In this document: positions 32,946 to 43,742 of the stretch, piece after piece
Position numbering within the stretch: position 1 is the stretch's first letter
Layout of the letters: each line of letters starts with the position of its first letter
Assembly: GCA_026075535.2 (NCBI GenBank)
Contig: AP026544.2
Span: 6,138,001 to 6,202,000, forward strand
Length of the DNA: 64,000 nt
Origin: Tricholoma matsutake
Taxonomy: Eukaryota; Basidiomycota; Agaricomycetes; Agaricales; Tricholomataceae
Direction of reading: 5' to 3'
Position numbers and translations under genes: made by a program
The notes under the pieces: model-generated
Told to the model about the DNA's origin: nothing
Database searches by the model: none
What the model saw: the letters and a program-made list of their open reading frames with translations, nothing else

Positions 32946-33742
32946 TGCTTGGGACATCGTGAGGGTCGTTGGTGATAGTGCCCGACCTAGGTCGTCCACT
33001 TCCACCAGCTGCCTTGTCGATAGCTCTTCAGAGGGTGGTGTTCCCTGAGTTGTGGTCTAAGCCCATCACAGCTGCTGCTGAGAGCACTGCACTGAGCTGT
33101 TCAGCGATGATCTGCCATTCTTCAGCAGTCAGTCATCTGGATCCTGTCCTCCCTAGGACAGTTCTGAATCCCATGGCGTACTCCCCCAAATCATTCGCAA
33201 AGGTGACTGGACTGGCCCAATCGTCGTCAGCATCGCTTGCCATCTCTGTGTCCTGTATCGCAGGATTGGGGTTGGGTGTCACCAGCTCATCAGCCCACTG
33301 GGAGGCAGGTGTAGAGGGGGTGGTAGGAGGTGCAGGGGACGACGTAGCCTGCCTGGGAGATAGTGCTGGCATGCTGAATCACTGTGCTCGCAGAGTGACA
33401 GTTCCCGCCCTGTAGGGGGAGGGGGTTGGAGATCCTCTTTGGGTCCTGTGTGGGCCCACTGAGGGAACGTTCTGTGTGGATCTGCGGCTCGAGGAGAGCC
33501 GCAGAGAGTCAATTGGATTGTCGCCAGGAGTTCTAGGCATACCCAATCTGGAGGGTCCCCCTTGTCCATCGCTTCACCCAATCTCCCCCCTCTTCTAGAA
33601 TACGAATCTGACATGCGTTGGTAAGACGCTGGTTATACCGGATCGCTGAGATTGTAGATGGATTGAGCTGCAAAAGTTGAAAACAGTGTCGACGAGGTTT
33701 TTTGTGGCTGTGCATGTCGCGGTAACAAGACAAGAAGTGATG
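32946..33742 (-). pseudogene. LINE L12 5' end and ORF1 N-terminus, subfamily II
   Basis: This is an inverted partner of L11, with its LINE 5' terminus at 33742 and ORF1 from ~33614 (MSDSYSRRGGRLG). It is broken by stops and ends tail-to-tail against L11 at 32945/32946. L11 and L12 together form an inverted repeat with ~790-bp arms. Confidence 0.8.
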
Positions 33743-34190
33743 TGGGATCATCATGACACTTTCATAGAGGAGTGTGATGGCTGAGTGTTGGCTGTCCAAA
33801 TAGACATTGGCAAGTAGCATGACATCTTCCCCTATTCCCAAGGAAAAGAGAAGAATGTCACGATCATCGATCAGGTCTTGGCAGAGACCCGGTCTGAGAT
33901 TAGCGATGCTGTTTGCAAAGTACACAGCCACACATGGAGGAGAGTCAATCCCTGATGGATGCACTAAAGTGCCCCAGTTGGGGCTCATCGGTGCGCTGAT
34001 AACTTCTTCCCCTTCCCTGTTGTGGGCAGAGGGGGCATGTCTTATCAGCCTCCAAGGAGGCTCTTGAATAAATAGCAGATCATAATCATCTACAAAGTCT
34101 GCCAGTAGCGAGTTCATGTAACCCCAGTTTCTGTTTACATTTTGACTAAATATTCGTAACTGTGGGGTAGATCTAAGTCTGTCCCTCATT
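33743..34190 (-). pseudogene. LINE L13 ORF2 N-terminal fragment (endonuclease)
   Basis: The frame from MRDRLRSTPQL at 34189 contains SQNVNRNWGYMNSLL, FIQEPPW, LLFSLGIGEDVML and ESVMMIP. It stops being ORF2 at 33743, where the 5' end of L12 begins. The missing continuation resumes, inverted, at 38521 (RHASWD), with only ~30 nt lost. L13 and L14 are therefore likely the two halves of one insertion. Confidence 0.85.
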
Positions 34191-35132
34191 TATGTTTGGC
34201 CACTGTGTCCTGCAGGATGGTGAGCAGGAGGAGAGCGAGAGTTTCATCTCGCACTTACCTCATCATAGCAAGCTTTGATCCAGTCACGGTCAAAGCGGTG
34301 TTGCCAGAAATTGCATCGATGATTGTCGGATGCGTGGTTCTTCTGGCAGTTTGAGCACCTAGCTGGATGAGGACAGGCTACCCCCTCTGGGGTGGCTGGG
34401 ACGGGAGGGTTCACCTTGGTGTTTCCCTTGCAATACCCGGCCAGAGCATGGTGGTGCTCCTTTCAGTGTGGGCCTGCGCAGATCAGGCATTTTGACTGCG
34501 GTGCTCTGCATGCTGGGGTGGGATGGCCCCATTTCCAGCAGCATTGGCATAATGGGAGGCCAGGGTTTGCCCTGGCTGCCCTAACGTAGGCGATGTAGCA
34601 TTCAAATTGGATGCCACATCCGATGAGAGCCTTTGCTTGTGCACCACTGACTGAGTCAGTGATGTTAAGGTAGATGGTGCATGTATCCGACATCTTTGAG
34701 TCACGTACTACCCATGGAGGGACTTGTAGCACTGTGAGGTCCGATATACCGGACTTTCCCAGGTGAGCGATAACAACGTCAGGTGTGATAGCCTTGTTGT
34801 TGGCAATAAAGGGCACATCGACCAGTTTTAGGTACAATGTAGATGTGGATAGCGCAGCATCGACTTGTAGCACAAAGGGGAAGGCTTTGTGGGCCGCCTC
34901 CTTGAAGCATCGTAGGTCCTCCTCTGAGGCAACTATGTCTGTGGACACTGAGAGATTCCCAGCATGCATGGTAGCTGACTGTGCCACTAGCTTAGAGTGG
35001 TGCAGTCCTAAGGTCATCCGGACATGGTCCAGGAAGTCTGCAGGGTTCATTCCTTCCTCAAGGGGAGGTCAAACATGTACCATGACCTGTCGTCTCGATG
35101 GTCCATGGACAGTGGGCAAAGGCTTTGCAGCC
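34191..35132 (-). pseudogene. LINE L13 ORF1 C-terminal half
   Basis: The minus-strand frame at 35050-34463 holds the central domain (LHHSKLVAQSATMHAG, LGKSGISDLTVLQ, LNITDSVSGA) and the first knuckle CQCCWKWGHPTPAC. The remaining knuckles and the 49-nt intron-like segment (34210-34258, with GTAAGT instead of GTGAGT) follow after a stop. The ORF1 is interrupted at 35132 by element A#2 and continues at 37380. The 13-nt AGGCTTTGCAGCC at 35120-35132 is the left target duplication. Confidence 0.85.
34210..34258 (-). other. Candidate 49-nt intron, LINE L13 ORF1
   Basis: On the minus strand it starts GTAAGTGCGAG after GAG and ends ATCCTGCAG before GAC. The donor differs from the other copies but is still canonical. 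The unspliced frame meets TGA within the segment. Confidence 0.6.
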
Positions 35133-35432
35133 TTTTTTTTTTTTTTTTTTTTGGGTCATCATTTATAACGTGGGGCTCAATCGCAGTCCGCGGGTCAAGA
35201 TACAAGCAAAGGTACTACTATGACTATGCATTCCCTCCACCTGCATCCCACACCATGTCCCTCGCAGAAGCCACTTTAGGCGGGCAGTGCCACTTACGTT
35301 GTCCTCTCAGACAGGAAAGGCAATATTCTGGACGGGGGGGCCCCCCACCCAGATGCTAGCCATGAGATCGCCTGCTGTTGCTATCCCGGTCCCCCCATCC
35401 CTACCCAACCGAAGTCAGATCGACGAGCAGTG

Positions 35433-35840
35433 TCAATTCACTGTAAATCCTCCCTTGCAGGAAGAATAACCATATTCGCTTTGCCAGCAGGTGAGGATTG
35501 ACCACCCCAGGTGAGTGAGATGGACCATCACCGCGCTTCCGCACGAGTAACAGTGATGAGGCAGCTGGTTGTTCACCTGGTTATTCACCGGAACTGCCAT
35601 AGGTAGGGGGCCAGGGCCCCCTTTGAGCAAATGCTGCATAGTGCATGCACTCAATGAGAACGTCCCCCCCGCAGTGGGGGGAAGGTGAAGGGAGGTGGCA
35701 TACTGCCGCCCTCCTGATAACAGCCACCAATGACTTGGTGGGTGTAGCCGTGAAGGGGTGATCCCCATTTCAGTTCCAGTGAGGTCGTCGATGAGGTCCC
35801 TGAGGACGACGGCGCTGTGCAGGGGACGAGGGTTCCCCAC
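35433..35840 (-). CDS. Possible second short frame of element A#2, CxxC-containing
   Basis: This open frame overlaps the end of the A protein gene in another frame. It includes TSLHLPPTAGGTF, PVNNQVNNQLP and HCYSCGSAVMVHL, and ends SSCKGGFTVN like the frame in A#1. Coding status is uncertain. Confidence 0.3.
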   Translation of the reverse strand: MGNPRPLHSAVVLRDLIDDLTGTEMGITPSRLHPPSHWWLLSGGRQYATSLHLPPTAGGTFSLSACTMQHLLKGGPGPLPMAVPVNNQVNNQLPHHCYSCGSAVMVHLTHLGWSILTCWQSEYGYSSCKGGFTVN

Positions 35841-36600
35841 TTGGAGGCTCTGTCGCTGGTGGAGCAGACTGAGCCACCTTCATTGCCTCATAGGAAGCCT
35901 GGAAGGCTGCCAGAGACGTAAGGTCTAGAGGAGCTGATGCCGCCCAAAGCGACTCCATCATGCTCCCTGAAAACTGCCAGGTGGTGGTGAATAGCTCCCA
36001 CGCCATCTGATGCCAAGAGTTCCTCTCATTGAGAGGAACCACGGACACTCAGATGGTACCCACAAAGGAGGTCATCGCGTCCAGTAAATGCAGCATGGCA
36101 TGAGAGGTGGCTTCAATCTCCAGCCTCTCATCCCTAGATAACGGCACTTTGTCCTCCACCAACTCGGGGATGGGGGGCCAAGGCGGTAACAGGGCAGGGG
36201 ATGCCTCCAGATAAAGGAGCTCAGTGATGCCAAGCTCCTGTGAATACATATCCTCCCATGGGAGGCTACGAGCCCAGCACTTGTGTTCGACATTGACACC
36301 CTGTGCCCATCGTACACGATCGATCGTTTTCCTCGAGGAGAGCCTAGGCCCCCCCTCAGCATAAATGAGAGCCTCTTGCATGACAAGAGAGTCATCGTTG
36401 TCATCATTGTCAGGGTCGGAGAGGTCTTCCCCAGCCCACAGATCTCTAACTGCCTTGAGAGCAGCTGCTACCTCCAATTCGTTCTGCACAAACTGGGTGT
36501 CATAGTCTTGGGCGTCATCATCGAAGATGTCACCCATAATCAGGATGGGGTCGCGTAGACCCCGGTGTGGTTGTTGGCCTCTGGATCGCCGTTTGGGCAT
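35770..36600 (-). CDS. Element A#2 protein, alpha type, 276 codons with one stop
   Basis: It starts MPKRRSRGQQ at 36600, so a basic N-terminal extension of 21 residues precedes MGDIFDDDAQDYDTQ. Then come LSDPDNDDND, ELGITELLYLEAS, IPELVEDKVPLSRDER and SHAMLHLLDAMTSFVG. A TGA at ~36048 (CGA in sister copies) divides it, and the same frame continues NSWHQMAWELFTTTWQ, LDLTSLAAFQASYEA to the stop at 35770. Function unknown; same family as 29412-30158. Confidence 0.6.
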
Positions 36601-37379
36601 TGAGAGTGTATGTTAGTGCTAGTAGATGATGGTAGAAATCAAGATATGCAGCGTGGAATCGATAATGGCTGGTCCCTTATCTCCATTCCGGGTCCACCCG
36701 ATACAATCTCCAAATGCTCTGAGGGGGCGAGCAGGCCGTACATCCTGCTGCCTAGTGGGAGACGATCGAACCTGGGTCATACCACCCTAGAAGAGTGAGC
36801 ACCGGAGGTAAAGAGTTGGTGGTGAGAAGCGGCCACCAAGGTGTAGGCCTAGCTGCCAGGGGGCACCATCGCCCGGCCCCTTTTAATGATGGTGTATTCC
36901 AACAGGTAGTCAGTGTAGCATGTCTCTAGTAGTAGAAACTCACAGAGCATGGAGGCTGGAAGCCTCCCAGACAACCAGCAGTCCAGTGTAGGTGTCCTTT
37001 CCCCCAAGCCAGACCTCCCCCAACTAAACGAGTGCATCAACTTGGGCAAGCGTTGAAGCAGGCATCCCACACCCACTCTAAGCCCCCATAGGGACCTAGA
37101 CTACTCTTTCATAGACACCACTCACCTAGCCAGGATCCTCGAAGCACAGGGGAACGAGACGAATAGCAGCCATTGTCAAAAACAATGACCGGGGCATCCC
37201 TGGAGATCGGATGGACGGATCTCTTAGCAAATCAGGCCAGGCCTGGAGACGCCGAGAGCGTTTGTGATGGCAAAATCCGATCAAAAATCGGACGAAAATT
37301 GGAGTCTCTACATTGCTACCAACATTGAGCAGGAGTGTTTACCACTGTTTATGGTGGTTGTAACAAGTCAAGGAGCGTG

Positions 37380-38520
37380 AGGCTTTGCAGCCTTCAGCCT
37401 GGATGGGCCGACATGCTGCTGTATATCCGCCAGCTTGTCAGTAGGAAGTTCTGGGAAGGCCTTGGCCAAACGCACAAGACCGTCCATGGAGGTATTAGGG
37501 GCTTGTCCCCCAGGGAAATGAGCGACCTGAGCAAAGGTCCCCTTGCCTGAGGGCTTGGTCGACCAGTTCACGGGGGGTGGAGGTCCCCTGCCCCATGATG
37601 AAGAGACACCCCCTGCTGGGGGTTTAGGGAGAGTCAAGCCCCTCTCGGGCCTTGGGTCCTCACAGATTTGTGAGGGGGGGGGGGGGGGGCATGGCCCATC
37701 CCATCCCTCCAGATGGTCTGTCCTTGGGACGTTGTTTGGATTGTTGGTGATGGTACCTGACCTAGGTCATTTCCCAGCCCCAGCTACCCTGTCTATGGCT
37801 CTTCGGGGGGTAGTGTTCCCCGAATCATGATCAAAGCTGACTGCAGCTGCTGCGTTGAGCACTGCACCCAGTGGTTCTGCAATCTCCTGCCAATGTTCAG
37901 CAGTTGGTCATTTGGCCCCTGTCCTATTCAGGACTGTTGGGAACCCCTGTGCATATTCCCCAAAATCGTGTGCAAAGGTGACTGGGCCCAACCAATCGTT
38001 GTCCACATCGCTCACCATCTCCGTGTCCTGGATCACAGGATTGGGGTTGGGTATTGCCTCCTCATCAGCCCACTGTGAAGCAGGTGTGGAGGGGGTTGTA
38101 GGAGGTGCAGGGGACAAGGTTGCCCACCTGGGAGATAATGCTGGCACACTGAATCGCTGTGCACGTGGTGTGATCATTCTGGCCCCATAGGGGGAGGGAG
38201 TTGGAGAGCCTCTTTGGGTCTGATGAGGACCCACAGAGGGGGAGCTATCTGTGAGGATTTATGGCCCCCAGAGGGCTGTAAAGAATCAATGGGGTCGTTG
38301 CCAGGAGTTCTGGGCATACCGGATCTCGAGGGTCTCCCCTTGTCCATCGCTGCATCCAATCTCCTCCCTTTCTGTATGAAACTATCTGACATGCGCTGGT
38401 AAGATGCTGTATAAACCGGATTGCTGAGATCATAGACGGATTGAACTGTAGAGGATGAAAATGGTGTCGACAAAAATGTCTGTGGCTGTGCACATCACGG
38501 TAAGAGGACAAGAAGCGATG
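37380..38520 (-). pseudogene. LINE L13 5' end and ORF1 N-terminal half, subfamily I
   Basis: The LINE 5' terminus is at 38520 and ORF1 starts ~38402 (MSDSFIQKGRRLDAAMD). The N-terminal frame is broken near 38245 (frameshift) and near 37907 (TGA). The linker VNWSTKPSGKGTFAQV lies at 37560-37490. The first 13 nt are the right target duplication of A#2. The 5' end abuts plus-strand ORF2 (L14), inverted. Confidence 0.85.
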
Positions 38521-41500
38521 CTTGTGAGACATGCCTCTTGGGACCCCCAAGGGCCTGAACACTCCATTCACGCTGACCACTTGGTGGAAACAGCCATGGC
38601 ACTAGGCCTAACAAGGGCCCTCCCGGTCAAGGAGGGACCCACACACTTCCCTCCACAACAGGGCTTTCACCCCATGGTGATTGATCTGATGTTTGTACCC
38701 ATGGATCTCAGATTCATGCTGTGCTGCGTGATAGCTCCAGAAGCCAGGGGTACGTCTGACCATGCCCCCTTGACACTGACACTGCCTGGCCCGGGATCTC
38801 TGGTCCCGGTCACCAAGTGGTCAATCAAAAAAGGATCCGAGGAAGAAGCATCATACCTCGATGCTGTTTCCTCCACTCTAAATCCATGGCTAAATTGGCA
38901 CAGAGATACTTTGTCAGAAATTGATGAGGTCGTCTTGGCGATATCAGCGATTTTAAACAAGGTGTGGGATAACCATGCCAAGGAATCTCGCCTAGGCAAG
39001 TCATCCAAAGGATGGTGGACAGACGAGTGCAGAGGTGCACTAGACACTTACAGAGCTTCCCAAGACGGGGAGGACTGGAAGCAGTACTGGCAAGTCATGC
39101 GACATGCAAAACACAACTTCTTTGATGTCCATATCCAGGAAGTGGCTACCATGAATAGGTGACCCTGGGACTTGATGTCCTGGACTCATCAACATAATCT
39201 GCCATCGTACAAGGCAATCTCCTATCGGGGAGAGCCCTGTAACGATCTTGATTCCTTGTGGGCTGCCCTCGATGGCTCATACAATGCTGCCTCGGATCGA
39301 GTAGTCGATCTGAGCATCTTAGATGATCTGGATCCAGTGCCTGAGAGGGCCTGGATCCTGTTCTCCATTACAGAAATGAAAGAAGCACTTAATGCTTGCT
39401 CCTCCCGTTCCACTCCAGGTCCCGATCATGTTACATAGTCGCACCTAAAACACTGGTGTAGCAACCCAGAGGTGGCAGGGCTCATCACCCACATTGCCGA
39501 GGCTTGCATCACTGTTGGCCACTGGCCAGCACATTTTAAGGAATCCCTGTCGGTTATCATCCTAATTACTCTGCTCCAAAGTCATTCAGGCCTATTGTGC
39601 TACTGAATACTCTGGGAACATTGGTCGAAAAGATGCTGTCTAGACAGCTTCAGTTCGATGGAGTGGCTCATGAAGCCTTTGAGCAAAACCAGTTTGGAGG
39701 GGTCACGCAGCATTCCACAGAGGATGCAGGAATCTACCTTACTCATCTCGTTAGGGTGGGGTGGGCCCAAAGTCTCAAAATGATTGTTGTTGCCTTCGAC
39801 ATCGCCCAATTTTTTCCCTCCTTGAACCACCAGGTTCTACTGGAGATAATCTCTCAGTCGGGATTCCCTGTGCAAGTGGTGAATTTCTTCCATTCCTACC
39901 TTGTCGGTCACAAGACAACCTACAAATGGAACACTTTCTCATCTGGCTCCTTCACAGCCGATGTGGGAGTGGGTCAAGGCTCTGTCTTGTCCCCAGTATT
40001 ATCAGTGTTGTACCTAACACCCATTATGAAACTCTTCAGGAGAAGCGATATTGGCAGAGATGTTGATCTCATGTCCTATGTGGACGATGGCACCCTCATT
40101 GCCCGCTCCTCACGGTTGGAGGACAACCTCCCCCTTCTTAAAGAAGCTTATGGCTGGATCTTCCAGGCCTTCACATCCCTCGGGCTTGTCCTGGAACATG
40201 ACAAGTCAGAAATATTCCACTTCTCGAGATCAAGGAGTTTTACTCCCTTGCCGATAGACTTAGGATTTGCCCCATACATGGGCAATTCCCCACTCAAACC
40301 CAAGGCCACCTGGAGGTACCTTGGCTTTTTCTTCAATCGCAAACTCTCTTTCAAAGAGCACATGCGGTTCTACTGCACCAAAGCCCTCACTATGGCAAGG
40401 GCGATGGGAATGCTTGGCAATTCCATCAGAGGGTTAACCCCCATGCAGAAACGCCTCCTCTACCATTCATGCATCGTACCCATTATGACATACGGACTAA
40501 GACTTTGGCATTTCAAAGGCGCACACATCAAAGGTGTCATCAAAATGCTGGCCCAGGTGCAGTCCATCACTGCACGCTGGATCCTCGGTGCCTTTCAAAC
40601 CACCCCCATAGGTGGACTTGAGAGTATCGCAGGACTGCTGCCCATGCAGCTGTTACTGCACAGATTAGTCGACAGAGGGGCTTTCAGAACCCCCCTGCTG
40701 GCCCCATCTCACCCCCTAAGAGCAATCTTAGGGCTGAAATATGTTGGCACTACCCACCCTCATGACCTAGGTCGCTGGGGAGGCGATGTGGTCAACACAT
40801 TCACAATGCAGGGACCGTCTGTCACTTCGGCAGTAGCACTGGCCCTTGTACCTGACAATGAATTTGATCCCTTTGGGGAAGAAAACACGCCTGGAAACAG
40901 AGTGAAGGATCTGTTCCCCACTCGCTTCTCCTCTCACCGCCTGGCCTCCAAGGAGGACAAGGCAAGGAGTACATACAGGGGTGACCTCGACAAGGCCTGG
41001 GCTGCTGCCCAGGTGGAGGCTGACACCCTCGTCGTTGAAGTGGATGCCTCGGTGCCCACTGACGCTAAATTTCAGGCCATCACCTGTGCTCTGGTCTTCA
41101 GACAGTAGACCACATTGTCTCAGCCTCTGGGAGGAGAACCCCCCCAGAAGTTGAACTCTTTGCTCTCCAACTGGGCATCTCTGCTGCCTGCAGTAAGGGA
41201 TGTAAAAGGTTGGTGATCTTCTTGGATTCCACAGTGGGCATCGAGTCCCTCATGGATCCAAAACCATGCTCTGGGCAAATCTTTGCTCTGGACACCTGTC
41301 GCTCACTTCACCCCTGGCTAGCCAGGGACAAGGAGAGAAATGTCACATTCTGGCATGTCCCCTCGAAATTTGAGTGGAACGTGCACAAGAAGGCTCACAA
41401 TGTAGCTATGTCTACCAAGATCTCCATGGGAAGACACCCTCGGACATCTCTAGATTACCTTAGAAACCAAGTTGAGAAAGCAGTTTGTAAGGATTGGCAC

Positions 41501-41640
41501 ACGCAGTTCTCTGAACCAGCGCATCATGGCTGGCACTTCCTCCAACTCAAAGGGGTTGGAGGCAAACCTGTTCTACCCTTGACCCACAAGGGTGGGCCTT
41601 GGCTGAAAGTTATGGGAAACAGTACCACTGACACCTCCGA
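38521..41640 (+). pseudogene. LINE L14 ORF2 from mid-endonuclease to RNase H/CCHC region
   Basis: It begins at RHASWDPQGPEH and continues SDHAPLTLTLPG, TPGPDHVT, FDIAQFFPSLNH, SYVDDGTLIARS, KPKATWRYLGFFF, VDASVPTDAKF, FLDSTVGIESL and VPSKFEWNVHKKAH. Breaks: TGA at ~39160 (CGA elsewhere), TAG at ~39437, an ~11-nt deletion near 39565 and a deletion near 41107 that removes part of the RNase H. It is cut at 41640 by an element A 5' end. With L13 it forms a 5'-inverted LINE insertion. Confidence 0.85.
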
Positions 41641-42969
41641 TGCTCCTTGACTTGTTACAACCACCATAAACAGTGGTAAACACTTCTGCTCGATGTTGGT
41701 AGCAACATCGAGACTGCAATTTTCATCCGATTTTCGATCGGATTTCGCCATCATGAACGCTCTCAGCGTCTCCAGGCATGGCCTGATTTGCTAAGAGATC
41801 CATCTATCTGATCTCCGGGGATGCCTTGGGCACTGTTTCTGACAGTGTCTGCTATTTGTCTTGTTCTCCTGGGCTTCGAGGATCCTGGCTAGGTGAGTGG
41901 TGTCGACAAAAGAGTAGTCTGGGTCCCTATGGTGGCTTAGAGTGGGTGTGGGATGCCTACTTAAATGCTCGCCCAAGTCATCGCATTCATTTAGCTGGGG
42001 GAGGTCTGGCTTAGGAGGAGGGACATATCCACTGGACTGTTGGTCGTTTGTGAGGCTTCCAACCTCCATGCTCTGTGAGTCACTACTATTAGGGACATGC
42101 TACACTGACTACCTGTCTGGAATACACCATTGTTAAAAAGGGCCGGGTGACGGTGCCCCCTGGTGGCTAGGACAATGCTCTGGTGGCCGCTTCTCACCAC
42201 CAACTCTCCACCTCCGGTGTTCACTCCTTTGGGGTGTTATGACCCAGGTTTGATCTTCTCCCACTAGGCAGCAGGATGTGCGGCCTGCCTGCGCTCTTGG
42301 AGCAGTTGGAGGCTGTATCGGGTGGACCTGGAACTGAGACAAGGGGCCAGCTGTTATTGATCTTACGCTACGTACTTTGACTGTTATTGTCATTTACCTG
42401 TGCTAACTCACTCTCAATGCCCAAACAGCTAAACAGAGACCAAACCACACACTGGGGCCTTCATGACCCCTCCTTTATTATGGGCAACATTGTTGATGAT
42501 GATGCCCAAGACTACGACACCCGGTTTGCACAGAACGAACCAGAGGTAGCAGCTGTACTAGGCAGTTTGAGATCTGTGGGCTGGGGAGGACCTCCCCGAC
42601 CCGGACAATTATGAGGACCCTCTTGCTAGGCAGGAGGCCCTCACTTATGCCAAAGGTGGGCCCAGGCTCACCTCTAGGCAAGCTATTGATTGTGTGCAAT
42701 GAGCGCAAGGTGTCGTCATCGCACACAGACAATGGACATGAAGCCTCAAACAAGAGGATGTGTATACACAGGAGCTTGGCATCGCTGAGTTCCTTTATCT
42801 GGAGGCATTCCCTGCCCCATCACCACCTTTGTCCCCCCCTCCCCGAGTGGGTGGAGGACGAAGTGCTGTTATCTAGGGATGAGAGGGTGGAGGTCAAATC
42901 CACCTCTCCTCCCATGCTACATCTACTGGACACGATGACCACCTTTGTTGGTACCATCCGAGTGTCAAC
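41641..42969 (+). mobile_element. Element A#4, 5' end to middle of ORF
   Basis: It starts TGCTCCTTGACTTGTTAC, includes the whole 5' region, and enters the alpha-type protein frame at ATG 42417 (MPKQLNRD ... MGNIVDDDAQ). It is in the same orientation as the truncated LINE on its left. At ~42969 it switches back to A 5' region sequence. Confidence 0.8.
42417..42969 (+). pseudogene. Element A#4 protein, frameshifted and truncated
   Basis: The frame is correct through DDDAQDYDTRFAQNEPEVAA, then a 2-nt deletion near 42560 shifts it. The matching sequence continues in other frames to the VGTIRVS segment at ~42965. The N-terminus supports the basic MPK-type start preceding MGN/MGD. Confidence 0.6.
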
Positions 42970-43037
42970 CTTACACTGCATATTTTGATTAATAGAATCC
43001 TATACCAGTACTAACTCATTCTCAATGCCTAAATGGA
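42970..43037 (+). mobile_element. Element A 5'-region fragment ending at its start codon
   Basis: ACTGCATATTTTGATT ... CTCAATGCCTAAATGG matches the ~65 nt just before and including the A start codon (compare 29315-29355). It lies out of order after A ORF sequence, and a LINE 5' end follows at 43038. Confidence 0.7.
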
Positions 43038-43225
43038 CATCGCTTCTTGTCTTGTTACCGCGACGTGCACAGCCACAAAAAACTTCGTCGACACCATTTT
43101 CAACTTTTGCAGCTCAATCCGTCCACGATCTCAGTGATCCGGTATAACCAGCATCTTACCAACGCATGTCAGAACCACATCCTAGAAGAGGGGGGAGATC
43201 AGGCAAAGTGATGGACGAGGGGAGC
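43038..43225 (+). pseudogene. LINE L15 5' end and start of ORF1, subfamily II
   Basis: It runs from the 5' terminus CATCGCTTCTTGTC to about 20 codons of ORF1 (MSEP... RRGGRSG), then stops at ~43225. This is the last trace of the LINE/A block, and AT-rich sequence without LINE similarity follows. Confidence 0.8.
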
Positions 43226-43742
43226 CAATGAAAGAAATGAAAGACAGGCAGTGTTTATGGGGAGGCAGAACTGGCACTCTGCAAATCTTGGCCATCACAC
43301 ACACCCTGGCAAATGGGAATTAAGCCCCGACTCAGATAAGGAAAATAAAAAGCAAACATCACCTAAGTAAATAATTCACAACTATTATCTCATGATACTC
43401 TAGTATATAGTTCATTTACACCTTAAAAGCACATAGTGTAATTCATAGTACATAGATTAGCTACTAGATGAGGCACACCGATATGCCAATTGATGTTCCC
43501 AGAAACTGACAAATCAGTCACAGCATGGTCACACAACACGTGATGATGTTGGCTGTGGACGAACCCTATCTTAAGTGCTTTTGTTCTGGAGTAATTTCCA
43601 AAAAGCCAAGTCTTTTTGTAGCTGTGCACATGATTTTTTATTTTACAATTATAAATTAAACTCCATGTTAATCTTTCAATGCTAGCATTTCTATAACAAG
43701 TCACATGACTTTTTTTTTCTGACTATAAGGTAGAACAGAAAG
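43226..43742. other. Unassigned AT-rich stretch
   Basis: No gene, repeat structure or RNA gene was recognised. The minus-strand frame 43704-43423 has no recognisable motif and is probably chance. Confidence 0.5.

Larger units (their letters stand above)
35133..37379 (-). mobile_element. Element A#2, full-length LINE-companion retroelement
   Basis: The poly(A) (20 T, 35133-35152 on plus) is followed by the A 3' terminus. The 5' terminus (CACGCTCCTTGACTTG) lies at 37379. It is flanked by AGGCTTTGCAGCC at 35120-35132 and again at 37380-37392, inside LINE ORF1. Length 2247 bp. With A#1 it fixes both ends of the family. The organisation is the same: ~780-nt 5' region, acidic protein ORF, ~640-nt 3' region. 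Confidence 0.85.
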
